64,000 nucleotides of DNA from Pratylenchus scribneri (lineage: Eukaryota > Nematoda > Chromadorea > Rhabditida > Pratylenchidae): assembly GCA_030063045.1 (NCBI GenBank), contig JAQSEB010000021.1, positions 1,302,001 to 1,366,000 of the forward strand, in the 5' to 3' direction. Under the pieces are notes generated by a model. That model did not search any database and was not told the origin of the DNA. It saw only the letters and a list, made by a program, of their open reading frames with translations. Both the position numbers and the translations under genes were made by a program. Position 1 is the stretch's first letter; each line of letters opens with the position of its first letter. Of this stretch, positions 11,322-23,074 are shown in pieces.

Positions 11322-12251
11322 TTTTTGAAGTTTTGGGGGAAAAATTGAAAGAATAATATTTTGAAATATGAAATTCTCTAATATAATAGAATTATAAATA
11401 TAAATTGAGTACCAAAATTTCAACAACTGAATTTTTTAATAATAAAAGAGCCGAGTATTTTCAAACCTTTCAAAAATTTGACGGAAATAGTGCAAAATAA
11501 AATGCGAAAAAGTCAAAATTTAAGAAAGATTCATTGAAAATTCTAAAATTATTTTTATACTTTGTTTATTTTTTTAAGAAGGCAATGGCAACAATTTATA
11601 ATTAAGTTCATTAGGAAAGCCAACTTTATAAAGAGACATCAAATGGGGATTAAAATTGAGAGGGAATTAATTGTCTTGGCTCTTGGGAAAATTGAAATTT
11701 TACTTTGGCAAATTTTTTTCTGAAAATATTTCTCAATTGTGGCTGCGAGGATTGAATGCTGAACTTTTTTTGTTCTTTCTGATTGATGAATGCAAAATGA
11801 AAATGGTAAAATAAAATTTTAAGATGGGAATGGAATGAACAAAGGGATCATTTTTGCCAATTTCCCATATTCAATTCAATGTTGATTGTTGACATATTTG
11901 CTGTCCTCTATCTACTTCTTTGTTTCCTTTGTGTTTTTATTCCCAATTGTATGCATCATTAATAAATTGTCCTTTTTCTCGTAGATGAGTCACAGATTCA
12001 ATTCAAAATATGAACCATTCTTCTTTCCTATTCTTTCTCAACTATTATTTTTTTCAAAAATATTCCATTTGGAATAAAATCCAATGACAAATAAATTAAT
12101 CAGCCGCAGAGGTTTTTATTGCATTCCATCATCCTTTCCACATTCCTCCATCATTTCTAAATTTTTAATTATTTTTTATAAAATAATTTCGCATTAATTA
12201 TCCTCAAATAGAATAGTTAATTAAGCAAATTTGAAAAAATATTTCTTCAAA
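11322..12251. promoter_or_regulatory. Shared divergent promoter region (pair 1)
   Basis: This 930-bp interval lies between two head-to-head SPRY paralogs. In inverted orientation it matches 54301-55195 and, co-linearly, 7677-8460. Conserved blocks include AGAGCCGAGTATTTTCAA (11449), a GCCAAC...GACATCAAATG block (11616), GGCAAATTTTTTTCTGAAAA (about 11706) and a CCATTCTTCTTTCCTATTCT block (about 12014). Such conservation across duplicates suggests regulatory function, but recent common ancestry could also explain it. Confidence 0.55.
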
Positions 12252-13690
12252 ATGAATCAACAAAATATTGAACAACAAATGAAAGAATGGAATGAGATTA
12301 ACAAAATGAAGAAGGAAATGGCCGAAAATGAGTACAAAATGAAAGAAGAAATGGCTGTAAAAAAGCGCAGAATGAATGACGAAATTGTCGAGAAAGAAAA
12401 TAAAATGATGGGTGAAATTAAGAAAGGAATGATGAAAAACATTGAGGAAATTGCTTTGTTGAAAAAAGAGAATTTAGCATTGAAAATGAAAATGTCAAAA
12501 ATGGATGCTACTTTGAAAGCAGTTAAATTTTATTTAATATTCCATCAAAGTTATGACTATTTCATTTGCCATTTTTACAGGAAAATTTGTCTATTAGTTG
12601 GCCATCAGGATTGCCAGTCGAATTATTGAATGAATTGTTTGGCTCATTGCCAAAGGACAATGCTATTAGTCTTCTGAGCAAAATGTCAAATGGCCTTTTG
12701 GCCAGAAATGTTCAAAAAATGATCAAAGACATTAAGGAGGTTGAATAAAATATTTTGGAAAATTAAAATAAGCATATTTTAGGCAATGAAAAACAATAAA
12801 TTTGAATGGAGAAGATTGTGGGCCAAAATTGAACATTTCTGAAGAAGGTCTCGCAGTGAAGCATCTCGGCAATGGATATGGTATAAATTAAAGATTTTTG
12901 AAAATTCTAAAATTAATATTAATCTTCTTAAATGATTTCATCAAATAAATTTATTATTTTTAAGAAATAAATTCCGTCCGTGCCAATTTGCCCATTCCAA
13001 TATTAAATTTTCGTGGCAAAAAGTCAACAATTGCATTTTATTATGAAATGCAAATTACCAAAAAGATTATGGGGTATATTTAATATTATTCAAATTTATT
13101 TCAATTTATTTTATAAATAATAAATAAGATTTAAATTAAATTTTAAAAAATAAAATATTCATATATTTCAATTGCTAAATTCGTTTATAAATTATTAATT
13201 TTTTATGCAAAAAAAATCCATTATTCCAGTAATTCATGTGACATAGACATGGGATTTTGTACCCGGGAATTTCCATTGCAAGGCAAATGGCTTGGACAAG
13301 TAGAAAATTCAATTGGAATTGATCGAAAACATATGTCTATTGATGGAAAAATAACCAAGATCAAATGCAAAAATTACAAAGATTCCAGAGATGGGGATGT
13401 GATTGGCATTGGTATAATCCATCTGCCTAATTCTTCAATGCTAGGTTTTGCCACACGCAATAGCAAATTGATAGGTAAAATAATTTAAAAATATTTAAAG
13501 ACAAATGCTTAAAATAATAATTCCATCATAATTTACAAAAAATTTAGGAAAATTTGAATTGGCATCAAAATTTATCATTCTCGAACTTTTCCCAGCAGCT
13601 GTCACTTTGTACCATGGTGGTGAATATATCCGCGTGATTTTTGACAAAGACAAATGGCTTTTTAAGGAATTTTGGCAAATCCTGGAATAA
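12252..13690 (+). pseudogene. Coiled-coil + F-box-like + SPRY gene with a +1 frameshift
   Basis: Exons by homology are 12252-12521, 12581-12739, 12783-12880, 12965-13073, 13230-13474 and 13548-13690. The 90-codon first exon is a Met/Lys/Glu-rich coiled coil (MNQQNIEQQMKEWNE). Exon 2 has LPVELLNELFGSLP and LLARNVQKMIKDIKE. Exon 3 is 98 nt where paralogs have 94, 97 or 100 nt; an extra T (AAATTTGAATGG instead of AAATTGAATGG, near 12801) shifts the frame and leads to an early stop. The SPRY exons downstream are otherwise clean (MGFCTREFPLQGKWLGQ, GDVIGIGII, LFPAAVTLYHGGEYIRV). Either the gene is freshly inactivated or the base is a sequencing error. If the frame were continuous it would be a full-length family member, divergent to the gene at 9917-11321. 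Confidence 0.7.
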
Positions 13691-13920
13691 AAATTGGTAA
13701 ATAAAGGACAGAAATGGGAAAGGAGAGGAAGGAAGCATCTATACTCTTATATAAATGATTTTTAATTAATATATTTTTCAATTGATCTATGGAAATCCAT
13801 CATTTTATAACTTGAACTTGAATATCCTTCATCATATTAATTTTTGATCGCTTAATATATTCCAATTTTTGATATATAATAAATTTTTTAATTATGGATA
13901 AGGATTTTTCATATTATAAC
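13691..13920. other. Spacer before the composite repeat
   Basis: AT-rich, with no feature recognised. Confidence 0.4.
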
Positions 13921-14076
13921 CAGTCCCTTCGGGACTGCTTTAGCGGTTTAGACTGGGCGAAATGTAATAAAATATTTTTGAAAGCGCGGGGCGCTTTAAG
14001 GACCCCTAGCACGCTCTTTGAAAATGTTTGGATCTTGTGGAGAATAGAGTTCGATACGCTGGCCTTTTGGATATTC

Positions 14077-15490
14077 CCTCAAGGCTCGCTTCGCTCGTCT
14101 TTGGACTACGGTTATCATTTGGTCAGTTCATCGGGGCTCGCTTCGCTCGCCGGAGGGCCTTTTCAATCCGTTCAGCTCGCTCCGCTCGCCATCGGACATG
14201 TACAGCTCGCTTCGCTCGCCGGAGGGCCCGCAGGCCTGTTCAATCCGTTCAGCTCGCTCCGCTCGCGGGCCGGCCTGTTCTTGTTCAGCTCGCTCCGCTC
14301 GCCTCCGGACATGTACGGCTTGCTTCGCTCGCCGGAGGGCCCGCCGGCCTGTTTAACCCGTTCAGCTCGCTCCGCTCGCCGGCCGGCCTGTTCTTGTTCA
14401 GCTCGCTCCGCTCGCCTCCGGACATGTATGGCTCGCTTCATCGCCCGAGTGCCTGTTTAATCCTTTCAGCTCGCTCCGCTCGCCTCCGGACATGTACGGC
14501 TCGCTTCGCTCGCCGGAGGGCCTGTTTAATCCTTTCAGCTCGCTCCGCTCGCCTCCGGACATGTATGGCTCGCTTCATCGCCCGAGTGCCTGTTTAATCC
14601 TTTCAGCTCGCTCCGCTCGCCTCCGGACATGTACGGCTCGCTTCGCTCGCCGGAGGGCCTGTTTAATCCTTTCAGCTCGCTCCGCTCGCCTCCGGACATG
14701 TACGGCTCGCTTCGCTCGCCGGAGGGCCTGTTTTATCCTTTCAGCTCGCTCCGCTCGCCTCCGGACATGTACGGCTCGCTTCGCTCGCCGGAGGGCCTGT
14801 TTTATCCTTTCAGCTCGCTCCGCTCGCCTCCGGACATGTACGGCTCGCTTCGCTCGCCGGAGGGCCTGTTTAATCCTTTCAGCTCGCTCCGCTCGCCTCC
14901 GGACATGTATGGCTCGCTTCGCTCGCCGAAGGGCCTGTTTAATCCTTTCAGCTCGCTCCGCTCGCCTCCGGACATGTATGGCTCGCTTCGCTCGCCGGAG
15001 GGCCTGTTTAATCCTTTCAGCTCGCTCCGCTCGCCTCCGGACATGTATGGCTCGCTTCGCTCGCCGGAGGGCCTGTTTAATCCTTTCAGCTCGCTCCGCT
15101 CGCCTCCGGACATGTATGGCTCGCTTCGCTCGCCGGAGGGCCTGTTTAATCCTTTCAGCTCGCTCCGCTCGCCTCCGGACATGTACGGCTCGCTTCGCTC
15201 GCCGGAGGGCCCGCCGGCCTGTTTAACCCGTTGAGCTCGCTCCGCTCGCCGGCCGGCCTCTTGTTCAGCTCGCTCCGCTCGTCTCCGGACATGTATGGCT
15301 CGCTTCGCTCGCCGGAGGGCCCGCCGGCCCCTCGACGGAGGGCCCGCCGGCCTATTCAACCATTTAGCTCGCTCCGCTCGCCTCCGGACATGTACGGCTC
15401 GCTTCGCTCGCCGGAGGGTCTGTTCAACCCGTTCGGCTCACTCCGATCGCTTCCAAACATATGCAGCTCGCTTCGCTCGCCCCAAAATAT
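14077..15490. repeat. GC-rich 69-bp tandem array
   Basis: The unit is about 69 bp: CTCCGGACATGTAYGGCTCG, then CTTCGCTCGCCGGAGGGCCT, then GTTTAATCCTTTCAGCTCGC and TCCGCTCGC. Because 69 is a multiple of 3 and stops are rare, long ORFs appear in several frames on both strands; these are repeat artefacts. Every unit contains CGCTTCGC, whose complement includes the hyperstable mini-hairpin heptamer GCGAAGC. Base composition is far above the AT-rich surroundings. Confidence 0.85.
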
Positions 15491-15494
15491 TTAT

Positions 15495-16790
15495 GGGTGT
15501 CCGGCCTACGTGCCTTCGGCACGCTTTCACTTCAACTCCGCTTCATTCTCCCTTTAATTCCATCATTTTAAACTCTTATCCCTCTTTATCCGGCTAAATC
15601 CCGCGCATTCCTTTGCCTCTGGCCCGGCCCACGTGCCTGCGGCACGCTTCCCCTTCGTCTCCGACCCATTTCTCCCTATTAATCCCACCATTTTAAACAT
15701 TTATCCCCCTTAATCCGGCTTAATCTTCTCGTATCCGATCCCACGCACGCACTGGCCTCCGCCCTGACCACTGTACCCCGGCACGCTTTCGCTTCATCTC
15801 CGACCCATTTCCTACCTTAAACCCTCCATTTTGAACATTTACCCTCTTAATCCTGCTTATTTTACATTTATCCGGATTAATCCCGTGCCCCTCCCCCAGG
15901 CCTCCGGCCAGGCCCATGTGCCTTCGGTACGCTTCACCTTTACTTTCGACGCATTTCCCATCTTAATCCCTCCAATTTGAATCTTTATCCCTCTTAATCC
16001 GGCTTAATCCCCCTTTATCCGGCTTAATCCCCTTTTATCCGGCTTAATCCCGTGCACGCACCGGCCCTCGTGCCTTCGGCACGCTTCCCCATTACTTTCG
16101 ACGCATTTTCCACTTTAATCCTTTCATTTTGAACCATTATCCCTGTTAATCCGGCTTAATCCCCCTTTATCCGTCTTAATCCCACGCACCCCTGGGCCTT
16201 CGGCCCAGCCCACATACCTTCGGCACACATCCCCTTCACTTTCGAATTATTTTCCACCTTAATCCCTTCATTTTGAATATTTATCCCTCTTAATCCGGCT
16301 TAATCCCCCTTTATCCGGCTTAATCACACGCACCCCTGGGCCTTCGGCCCAGCCCACATACCTTCGGCACACTTCCCCTTCACTTTCGAATTATTTTCCA
16401 CCTTAATCCCTTCATTTTGAATATTTATCCCTCTTAATCCGGCTTAATCCCCCTTTATCCGGCTTAATCACACGCACCCCTGGGCCTTCGGCCCAGCCCA
16501 CATACCTTCGGCACACTTCCCCTGCATTTTCGAACTATTTTCCACCAAAATCCCTCCATTTTTAACATTTATCCCTCTTAATCCGTCTTAATCCCGCTTT
16601 ATCCGGCTTAATCCCGCGCACCCCTGGGCCTCCAGCCCAGCCCAAGTGCCTTTGGCGCGATTCCCCTGCATTTTCGACTCATTTTCCACCTTAATCCCTC
16701 CATTTTGAACATTTATCCCTCTTAATCCGGCTTAATCCCCCTTTATCCGGCTTAATCCCGCGCACGCATTATCTCATTTTATCCGCCTTT
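15495..16790. repeat. ~145-bp tandem array with TTC-loop hairpins
   Basis: Units combine CTGGGCCTTCGGCCCAG and GTGCCTTCGGCAC palindromes with CTTAATCCGGCTTAATCCCC and TTTATCCGGCTTAATC phrases. The best-preserved units start at about 16187, 16332 and 16476. A related array lies in copy B at about 20030-20580. Confidence 0.75.
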
Positions 16791-17363
16791 TTATTCTCTA
16801 CAATAATTATAATACATTGGGTATAGAAAAATTCAAAAGGAAAAAAGTTTTACCTATATAAACCGATTTTTGAAACCGGTTTAAGCTTATATCTCGAAAC
16901 CGGTATGGTTTCATAACTTGCGCAATATACCATTGGATTCGCCTCATCGAGCTCTACAACTTTGCTTTTTATCGCGCTGATCTATCTCAACTCGCAAAAA
17001 AGTTATAGAGAAATTTCTGACTCGCGCACCCGACTTGGCCACACGTTGCCATTTTTCCAGCCTCCCCTGTCCACCGTAAACCCCCCCGACCCATATATCA
17101 AAATGTAGCTACCACTGTGTAGATTTATCTTCACCGAGCCGATTTTTGATTTAGGCCTTTTAAAAAAATTTTTACCTGGGCAAACCGGTTTTTAAACCGG
17201 TTTCTCCGCGACACTGAACCCAAAATGAAAAATGCGTATTTTTCCCGGATGCGCATCAAAAAGTTACCCCTAGAATGTGCAAGTCCCAAATCGAAAAAAT
17301 CCCAAGAAAAAGAGCCTTAATTTTTTTTGTGCAAATGTCGAAAGCATCTTTCTAGTATATAAC

Positions 17364-20300
17364 CAGTCCCTTCGGGACTGCTTTAGCGGTTAGACTGGGC
17401 GAAATGTATTAAATTATTTTTGAAAGCGCGGGGCGCTTTAAGGACCCCTAGCACGCCCTTTGAAAATGTTTGGATCTTGTGGAGAATAGAGTTCGATGCG
17501 CTGGCCTTTTGGATATTCCCCTCAAGGCTCGCTTCGTTGTCTTTGGACTACGGTTGTCATTTGGTGAGTGCATCGGGGCTCGCTTCGCTCGCCGGAGGGC
17601 CTGTTCAACCCGTTCAGCTCGCTCCGCTCGCCTCCGGTCATGTATGGCTCGTTTCGCTCGCCGGAGGGCCTGTTCAACCCGTTCAGCTCGCTCCGCTCGC
17701 CTACGGTCATGTATGGCTCGCTTCGCTCGCCGAAGGGCCTGTTCAACCCGTTCAGCTCGCTCTGCTCGCCTCCGGAAATGTATGGCTCGCTTCGCTCGCC
17801 GGAGGGACCGCCGGCCTGTTAAACGCATTCAGCTCGCTCCGCTCGCCGGAGGGCCTATTCAATCCGTTTAGCTCGCTCCGCTCGCCGGAGGGCCTATTCA
17901 AACCGTTTTGCTCGCTCCGCTCGCCGGAGGGCCTATTCAATCCGTTTAGCTCGCTCCGTCGCCGGAGGGCCTATTCAATCCGTTTAGCTCGCTCCGCTCG
18001 CCGGAGGGCCTATTCAATCCGTTTAGCTCGCTCCGCTCGCCGGAGGGCCTATTCAAACCGTTTTGCTCGCTCCGCTCACCTCCGGTCATTATGGCTCGCT
18101 TCGCTCGCCGGAGGGCCTGTTAAACCCGTTCAGCTCGCTCCGCTCGCCTACGGTCATGTATGGCTCGCTTCGCTCGCCGAAGGGCCTGTTCAACCCGTTC
18201 AGCTCGCTCTGCTCGCCTCCGGAAATGTATGGCTCGCTTCGCTCGCCGGAGGGACCGCCGGCCTGTTCAACGCATTCAGCTCGCTCCGCTCGCCGGAGGG
18301 CCTATTCAATCCGTTTAGCTCGCTCCGCTCGCCGGAGGGCCTATTCAAACCGTTTTGCTCGCTCCGCTCGCCGGAGGGCCTATTCAATCCGTTTAGCTCG
18401 CTCCGCTCGCCGGAGGGCCTATTCAATCCGTTTAGCTCGCTCCGCTCGCCGGAGGGCCTATTCAATCCGTTTAGCTCGCTCCGCTCGCCGGAGGGCCTAT
18501 TCAAACCGTTTTGCTCGCTCCGCTCGCCTCCGGTCATTATGGCTCGCTTCGCTCGCCGGAGGGCCTGTTAAACCCGTTCAGCTCGCTCCGCTCGCCTCCG
18601 GAAATGTATGGCTCGCTTCGCTCGCCGGCCATCCTTTCAGCCCGTTCCGCTCGCTTCAGTACATATGCAGCTCGCTTCGCTCGCCGGAGGGCCTGCTCAC
18701 CCATTCGGCTCGCTCCGATCGCTTCATTTGGTGAGTGCATCGGGGCTCGCTTCGCTCGCCGGAGGGCCTGTTCAACCCGTTCAGCTCGCTCCGCTCGCCT
18801 CCGGTCATGTATGGCTCGTTTCGCTCGCCGGAGGGCCTGTTCAACCCGTTCAGCTCGCTCCGCTCGCCTACGGTCATGTATGGCTCGCTTCGCTCGCCGA
18901 AGGGCCTGTTCAACCCGTTCAGCTCGCTCTGCTCGCCTCCGGAAATGTATGGCTCGCTTCGCTCGCCGGAGGGACCGCCGGCCTGTTAAACGCATTCAGC
19001 TCGCTCCGCTCGCCGGAGGGCCTATTCAATCCGTTTAGCTCGCTCCGCTCGCCGGAGGGCCTATTCAAACCGTTTTGCTCGCTCCGCTCGCCGGAGGGCC
19101 TATTCAATCCGTTTAGCTCGCTCCGTCGCCGGAGGGCCTATTCAATCCGTTTAGCTCGCTCCGCTCGCCGGAGGGCCTATTCAATCCGTTTAGCTCGCTC
19201 CGCTCGCCGGAGGGCCTATTCAAACCGTTTTGCTCGCTCCGCTCACCTCCGGTCATTATGGCTCGCTTCGCTCGCCGGAGGGCCTGTTAAACCCGTTCAG
19301 CTCGCTCCGCTCGCCTACGGTCATGTATGGCTCGCTTCGCTCGCCGAAGGGCCTGTTCAACCCGTTCAGCTCGCTCTGCTCGCCTCCGGAAATGTATGGC
19401 TCGCTTCGCTCGCCGGAGGGACCGCCGGCCTGTTCAACGCATTCAGCTCGCTCCGCTCGCCGGAGGGCCTATTCAATCCGTTTAGCTCGCTCCGCTCGCC
19501 GGAGGGCCTATTCAAACCGTTTTGCTCGCTCCGCTCGCCGGAGGGCCTATTCAATCCGTTTAGCTCGCTCCGCTCGCCGGAGGGCCTATTCAATCCGTTT
19601 AGCTCGCTCCGCTCGCCGGAGGGCCTATTCAATCCGTTTAGCTCGCTCCGCTCGCCGGAGGGCCTATTCAAACCGTTTTGCTCGCTCCGCTCGCCTCCGG
19701 TCATTATGGCTCGCTTCGCTCGCCGGAGGGCCTGTTAAACCCGTTCAGCTCGCTCCGCTCGCCTCCGGAAATGTATGGCTCGCTTCGCTCGCCGGCCATC
19801 CTTTCAGCCCGTTCCGCTCGCTTCAGTACATATGCAGCTCGCTTCGCTCGCCGGAGGGCCTGCTCACCCATTCGGCTCGCTCCGATCGCTTCCGAACATA
19901 AGCAGCTCGCTTTGCTCGCCCCAAAATATTTATGGGTGTCCGGCCTACGTGTCTTCGACGTTTTCACTTCAACTTCGCTTCATTCTCACTTTAATTCCAT
20001 AATTTTAAACTTTTATCCCCCTTTATCCGACCTAATCCCGCACATCCCTATGCCTCCGGCCTGGCTCACGTACCTGCAGAACGCTTCCCCATCATTTTCG
20101 ACCCATTTCCCCATCTTAATCCTACTTAATCCCCATTTATCCGGCTTAATCCCGTACATCTCTGGGCCTCCGGCCCAGCCCACGTGCCTTCGGCACGCTT
20201 CCCCTTTACCTTCGACCAATTTCCCATCTTAATCCCTCCAATTTGAATCCTTATCCCTCTTAATCCGGCTTAATCCCCCTTTATCCGGCTTAATCCCGCG

Positions 20301-21160
20301 CACCCCTGGGCATTCGGCCCAGCCCATGTGCCTTCGGCACGTCCCCTATATCTCCGATCCATTTTCTCCCTTAATCCCATCATTTTGACTCTTAATCCGG
20401 CTTAATCCCCCTTTATCCGGCTTAATCCCGCGCACCCCTGGGCCTACGGCCCAGCCCATGTGCCTTCGGCACCCTTCCCCTATATCTCCGACCCATTTTC
20501 CCCCTTAATCCCATCATTTTGACTCTTAATCCTTCTTAATCCGGCTTAATCTCCCTTTATCCGCTTAATCCCGGGCACGCAATATCTCATTTTATCCGCC
20601 TTTTCATTATCTACAATAATTATAATACATTGGATATAGAAAAATTCAAAAGGAAAAAAGTTTTACCTATAAAAATCAATTTTTTAAACCGGTTTAAGCT
20701 TATATCTCGAAACCGGTTTGGTTTTACAACTCGCGCAATATATCATTGGATTCGCCTCGTAGAGCTCTACAACTTTGCTTTTTATCGCGCATCTCTATCT
20801 CATCTCGCAAAAAAGTTATTCAAGAATTTTTGACTCGCGCACCCGACCTTGGCCCAAATGTCGAATTTTATGGCCAAACCTGGCCATGCTAGACCCCCCG
20901 ACCTATATATCAAAATGAAGCCCACACTCTGGGGAGGTGCCTTTTTTTGGTTTCAAATCGATTGAAGTCCAAGGAAAAAAGTTTTACCTGGTCAAACCGG
21001 TTTTTAAACCGGTTTTGGCCCAAACCCAAACCCCTATCAAAAAACGTATAGTTTTCCTGGATGCGCGATGAAAAGTTGCCTTTAGGATGTGCAATTCCCA
21101 AAATCTAAAAATCCCTAGAAAAATCGCTAGAGTTTTTGAAGTGAAAAATGTAAAACGGAT
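17364..21160. mobile_element. Large composite repeat, copy B
   Basis: It starts with the same palindrome (17364-17380) and head as copy A, followed by a longer GC-rich array (about 17521-19920) that carries a 1167-bp internal duplication. The 145-bp-type array then follows (about 19980-20580), and a diverged AAACCGGTTT tail fades out near 21160. No protein-coding gene is supported inside, despite many long repeat-derived frames. Confidence 0.6.
17554..19887. repeat. 1167-bp tandem duplication inside the GC-rich array
   Basis: Landmarks recur at a constant offset of 1167 bp. TTTGGTGAGTGCATCGGGGC occurs near 17563 and 18730. The TGCTCGCTCCGCTCACCTCC variant also recurs at that spacing (18064 and 19231), as do reading frames such as 17568 and 18735. 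The two halves look nearly identical by eye, so the event is recent. Confidence 0.8.
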
Positions 21161-21870
21161 TATATATTATATAACTCCCGGATTTGATTGTTTGTGCCAA
21201 TTCTGGGCGATCCCATTTCAATTTTGGGTCAATTTTATGATGGTTTCTTGTGGGAAGACTAAAATATTTTCAATTATTTTCTTAATATTAATTTAAATTA
21301 CTTTGTAACAATTTTGCTGTTGGAACTCGATGATTGTTGATTATCTCCGTTTGCATCTAAATAATTTGAATATTTGCTATTTAATGGACTAAAACTAACG
21401 CAAAATGGCCAATTTTGTGCAAAACTTCTTTTGGTTGATCTTGTCCGGCTAGATCATTTCTTTAAAGTTTTGAATAAATTTAATGATTTATTTTATTCTT
21501 ACTTTGCCCTTTTTGCTTATTGAATTGGTTGTTGCGATGCCCGGGGTCGTTTGTTTGTTGATGTTTTCTTTTTTATCAATTTGAACGCCTTGGTCAAACT
21601 GGCTGAAATAATAAATTTTTGTTTTAAAAAGTGTAATAAAAAACATAAAAATATATATAAGCAAAAATAACAATTAAAAAGCATTAACTAAAAAGCCATA
21701 AACATTTATTAAAATAAAACAAAAACAAAAAACGAATAAATGTATAATAATAATAAATTACAATTGTTTGCCATTCAATTTCTTCCTCCCAAGATGGATC
21801 GGCTTCCTTTTCGCATTACTTAAAAAAAAATAAAAATATAGAAAAATTAAAAAATTATAAATGTAACCTA
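21161..21870. other. 3' flank of the zinc-knuckle gene
   Basis: Minus-strand frames at about 21490-21600 (QFDQGVQIDKKENINKQTT) and 21770-21815 are preceded by AG and could be alternative 3' exons of the gene at 21871-22424. Their join could not be settled. Confidence 0.35.
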
Positions 21871-22424
21871 TCACATATTGATATAAATTGTTTTTGAGGT
21901 GCATTGGCCTCCATTTCCGCTTCCTCCGCCGCCGCCTCCCTTCTTTTTTGGACAATTGCGCGCAAAATGTCCATACCCATTGCCTGTAAATATCAAAATA
22001 GAGCGAAATAAAATTATAAATATACAGTTATAGCATTTGCGGTCACCACCACGGCCTCCGCCACCACGGTCATCGCGATCACCACGACTTCCACCTTTGC
22101 GATTGTGCCCGCGATTGGCTCCTCCTCGCTATAAAATTATTGATAAAAATAAATGAATATAAAAAATACCTTTTTCATTCCACCTCCTCCACCGCCATTC
22201 TTCTCTTTTCCATCTTCCTTCTTCTTTTCCTTCTGAGTGCCATTCTTCTTCTTCTCGCCTTTCTCCGCATTTTCATCGCCATTGCCATTGTTATTTCGGC
22301 CATCCTCTTCAACAATTGTTGGCGGTGTTTTTTCCTTCTCTTTATTTTCCGACATTTTTTGTTGTTTTTTTGGAATTGAATAGGTTTGATTAAGTTTTAA
22401 CAAAATCGAATCTAAAATATCCAT
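21871..22424 (-). CDS. RGG-rich CCHC zinc-knuckle protein
   Basis: Minus-strand exons are 22170-22424, 22026-22128 and 21871-21983, giving 156 residues. Exon 1 is Lys/Glu/Asn-rich and ends in a Gly run. Exon 2 is an RGG-type stretch (RGGANRGHNRKGGSRGD). The zinc knuckle is split by intron 2 and reads CYNC-NGYG-H-FARN-C, a perfect C-x2-C-x4-H-x4-C. Gly-rich residues follow. CCHC knuckles of this type bind single-stranded nucleic acid (CNBP/GLH-like proteins), so an RNA-binding role is likely. The start could instead be the internal ATG at about 22355 (MSENKEKEK). Additional downstream exons are possible. It is probably a normal cellular gene rather than a retroelement Gag, since no pol-like sequence is nearby. 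Confidence 0.7.
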
Positions 22425-22561
22425 TCTAGATTAAAAATATTTTTTGGCGGAATAAAAGAATAAAATCAATTGAAGAATTCGAATGCGCATGCGCCAGCAA
22501 CAAAAATCTCGATGTTTTTCTTGCTAGCAATTTTTTTTATTTTCAAATGACACATTATCCC

Positions 22562-23074
22562 AAAATATTAAATATTTTATATTTTGAAACCGGTTTAAGC
22601 TTATATCTCGATAAAGGTTTGGTTTCACAACTCGCGCAGTATACCATTGGATTCGTCTCGTCAAGCTCTACAACTTTGCTTTTTATCGCGCACATTTATC
22701 TCAACTCTCAAAAAAATTATAAGGGAATTTCCGACTCGCGCACCCGACTTGGCCACACGTTGCCATTTTTCCAGCCTCCCCTGGCCATGGTAGACCCCTC
22801 GACCCATATATCAAAATGTAGCTACCACTGTGTAGATTTATCTTCACCGAGCCGATTTTTGATTTAGGCCTTTTAAAAAAATTTTTACCTGGGCAAACCG
22901 GTTTTTAAACCGGTTTCTCCGCGACACTGAACCCAAAATGAAAAATGCGTATTTTTCCCGGATGCGCATCAAAAAGTTACCCCTAGAATGTGCAAGTCCC
23001 AAATCGAAAAAATCCCAAGAAAAAGAGCCTTAATTTTTTTTGTGCAAATGTCGAAAGCATCTTTCTAGTATATA
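22562..23074. mobile_element. Solo tail of the composite repeat (third copy)
   Basis: It is nearly identical to the last ~480 bp of copy A (16880-17358), including AAACCGGTTTAAGCTTATAT, GCAAACCGGTTTTTAAACCG and the terminal TTTCTAGTATATAA. Only the tail is present; the GC-rich arrays are missing. Confidence 0.75.

Larger units (their letters stand above)
13921..17358. mobile_element. Large composite repeat, copy A
   Basis: Copy A begins with the palindrome CAGTCCC-TTC-GGGACTG (13921-13937) and a ~150-bp unique head (AAAGCGCGGGGCGCTTTAAG). Next comes a 69-bp GC-rich tandem array and a 145-bp array of taatccggcttaatcccc units. It ends in an AT-rich tail with AAACCGGTTT motifs and the phrase TTTCTAGTATATAA. 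Copy B starts immediately after it with the same palindrome (17364), an offset of 3443 bp. No transposase, reverse transcriptase or Helitron-type protein is encoded. The class is unknown; the ordered parts and repeated ends suggest a non-autonomous mobile unit or a tandem satellite monomer. Confidence 0.6.

Noticed and set aside
15540..16770. Telomere-like tract (TTAATCC / GGATTAA repeats)
   Set aside because: The phrase is interspersed in 145-bp units and does not form a clean short-period array such as TTAGGC. It is also found inside transposon-like elements.
17340..17364. Helitron 3' end (CTAG before an AT site)
   Set aside because: CTAG is present but there is no proper 3' hairpin just upstream, no TC 5' end at a defined AT site, and no Rep/helicase gene.
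13894..20232. Many open frames of 60-383 codons on both strands in the GC-rich region
   Set aside because: They are translations of 69-bp and related tandem units (multiples of 3, few stops) in several frames at once, with no start context, splice logic or domain.
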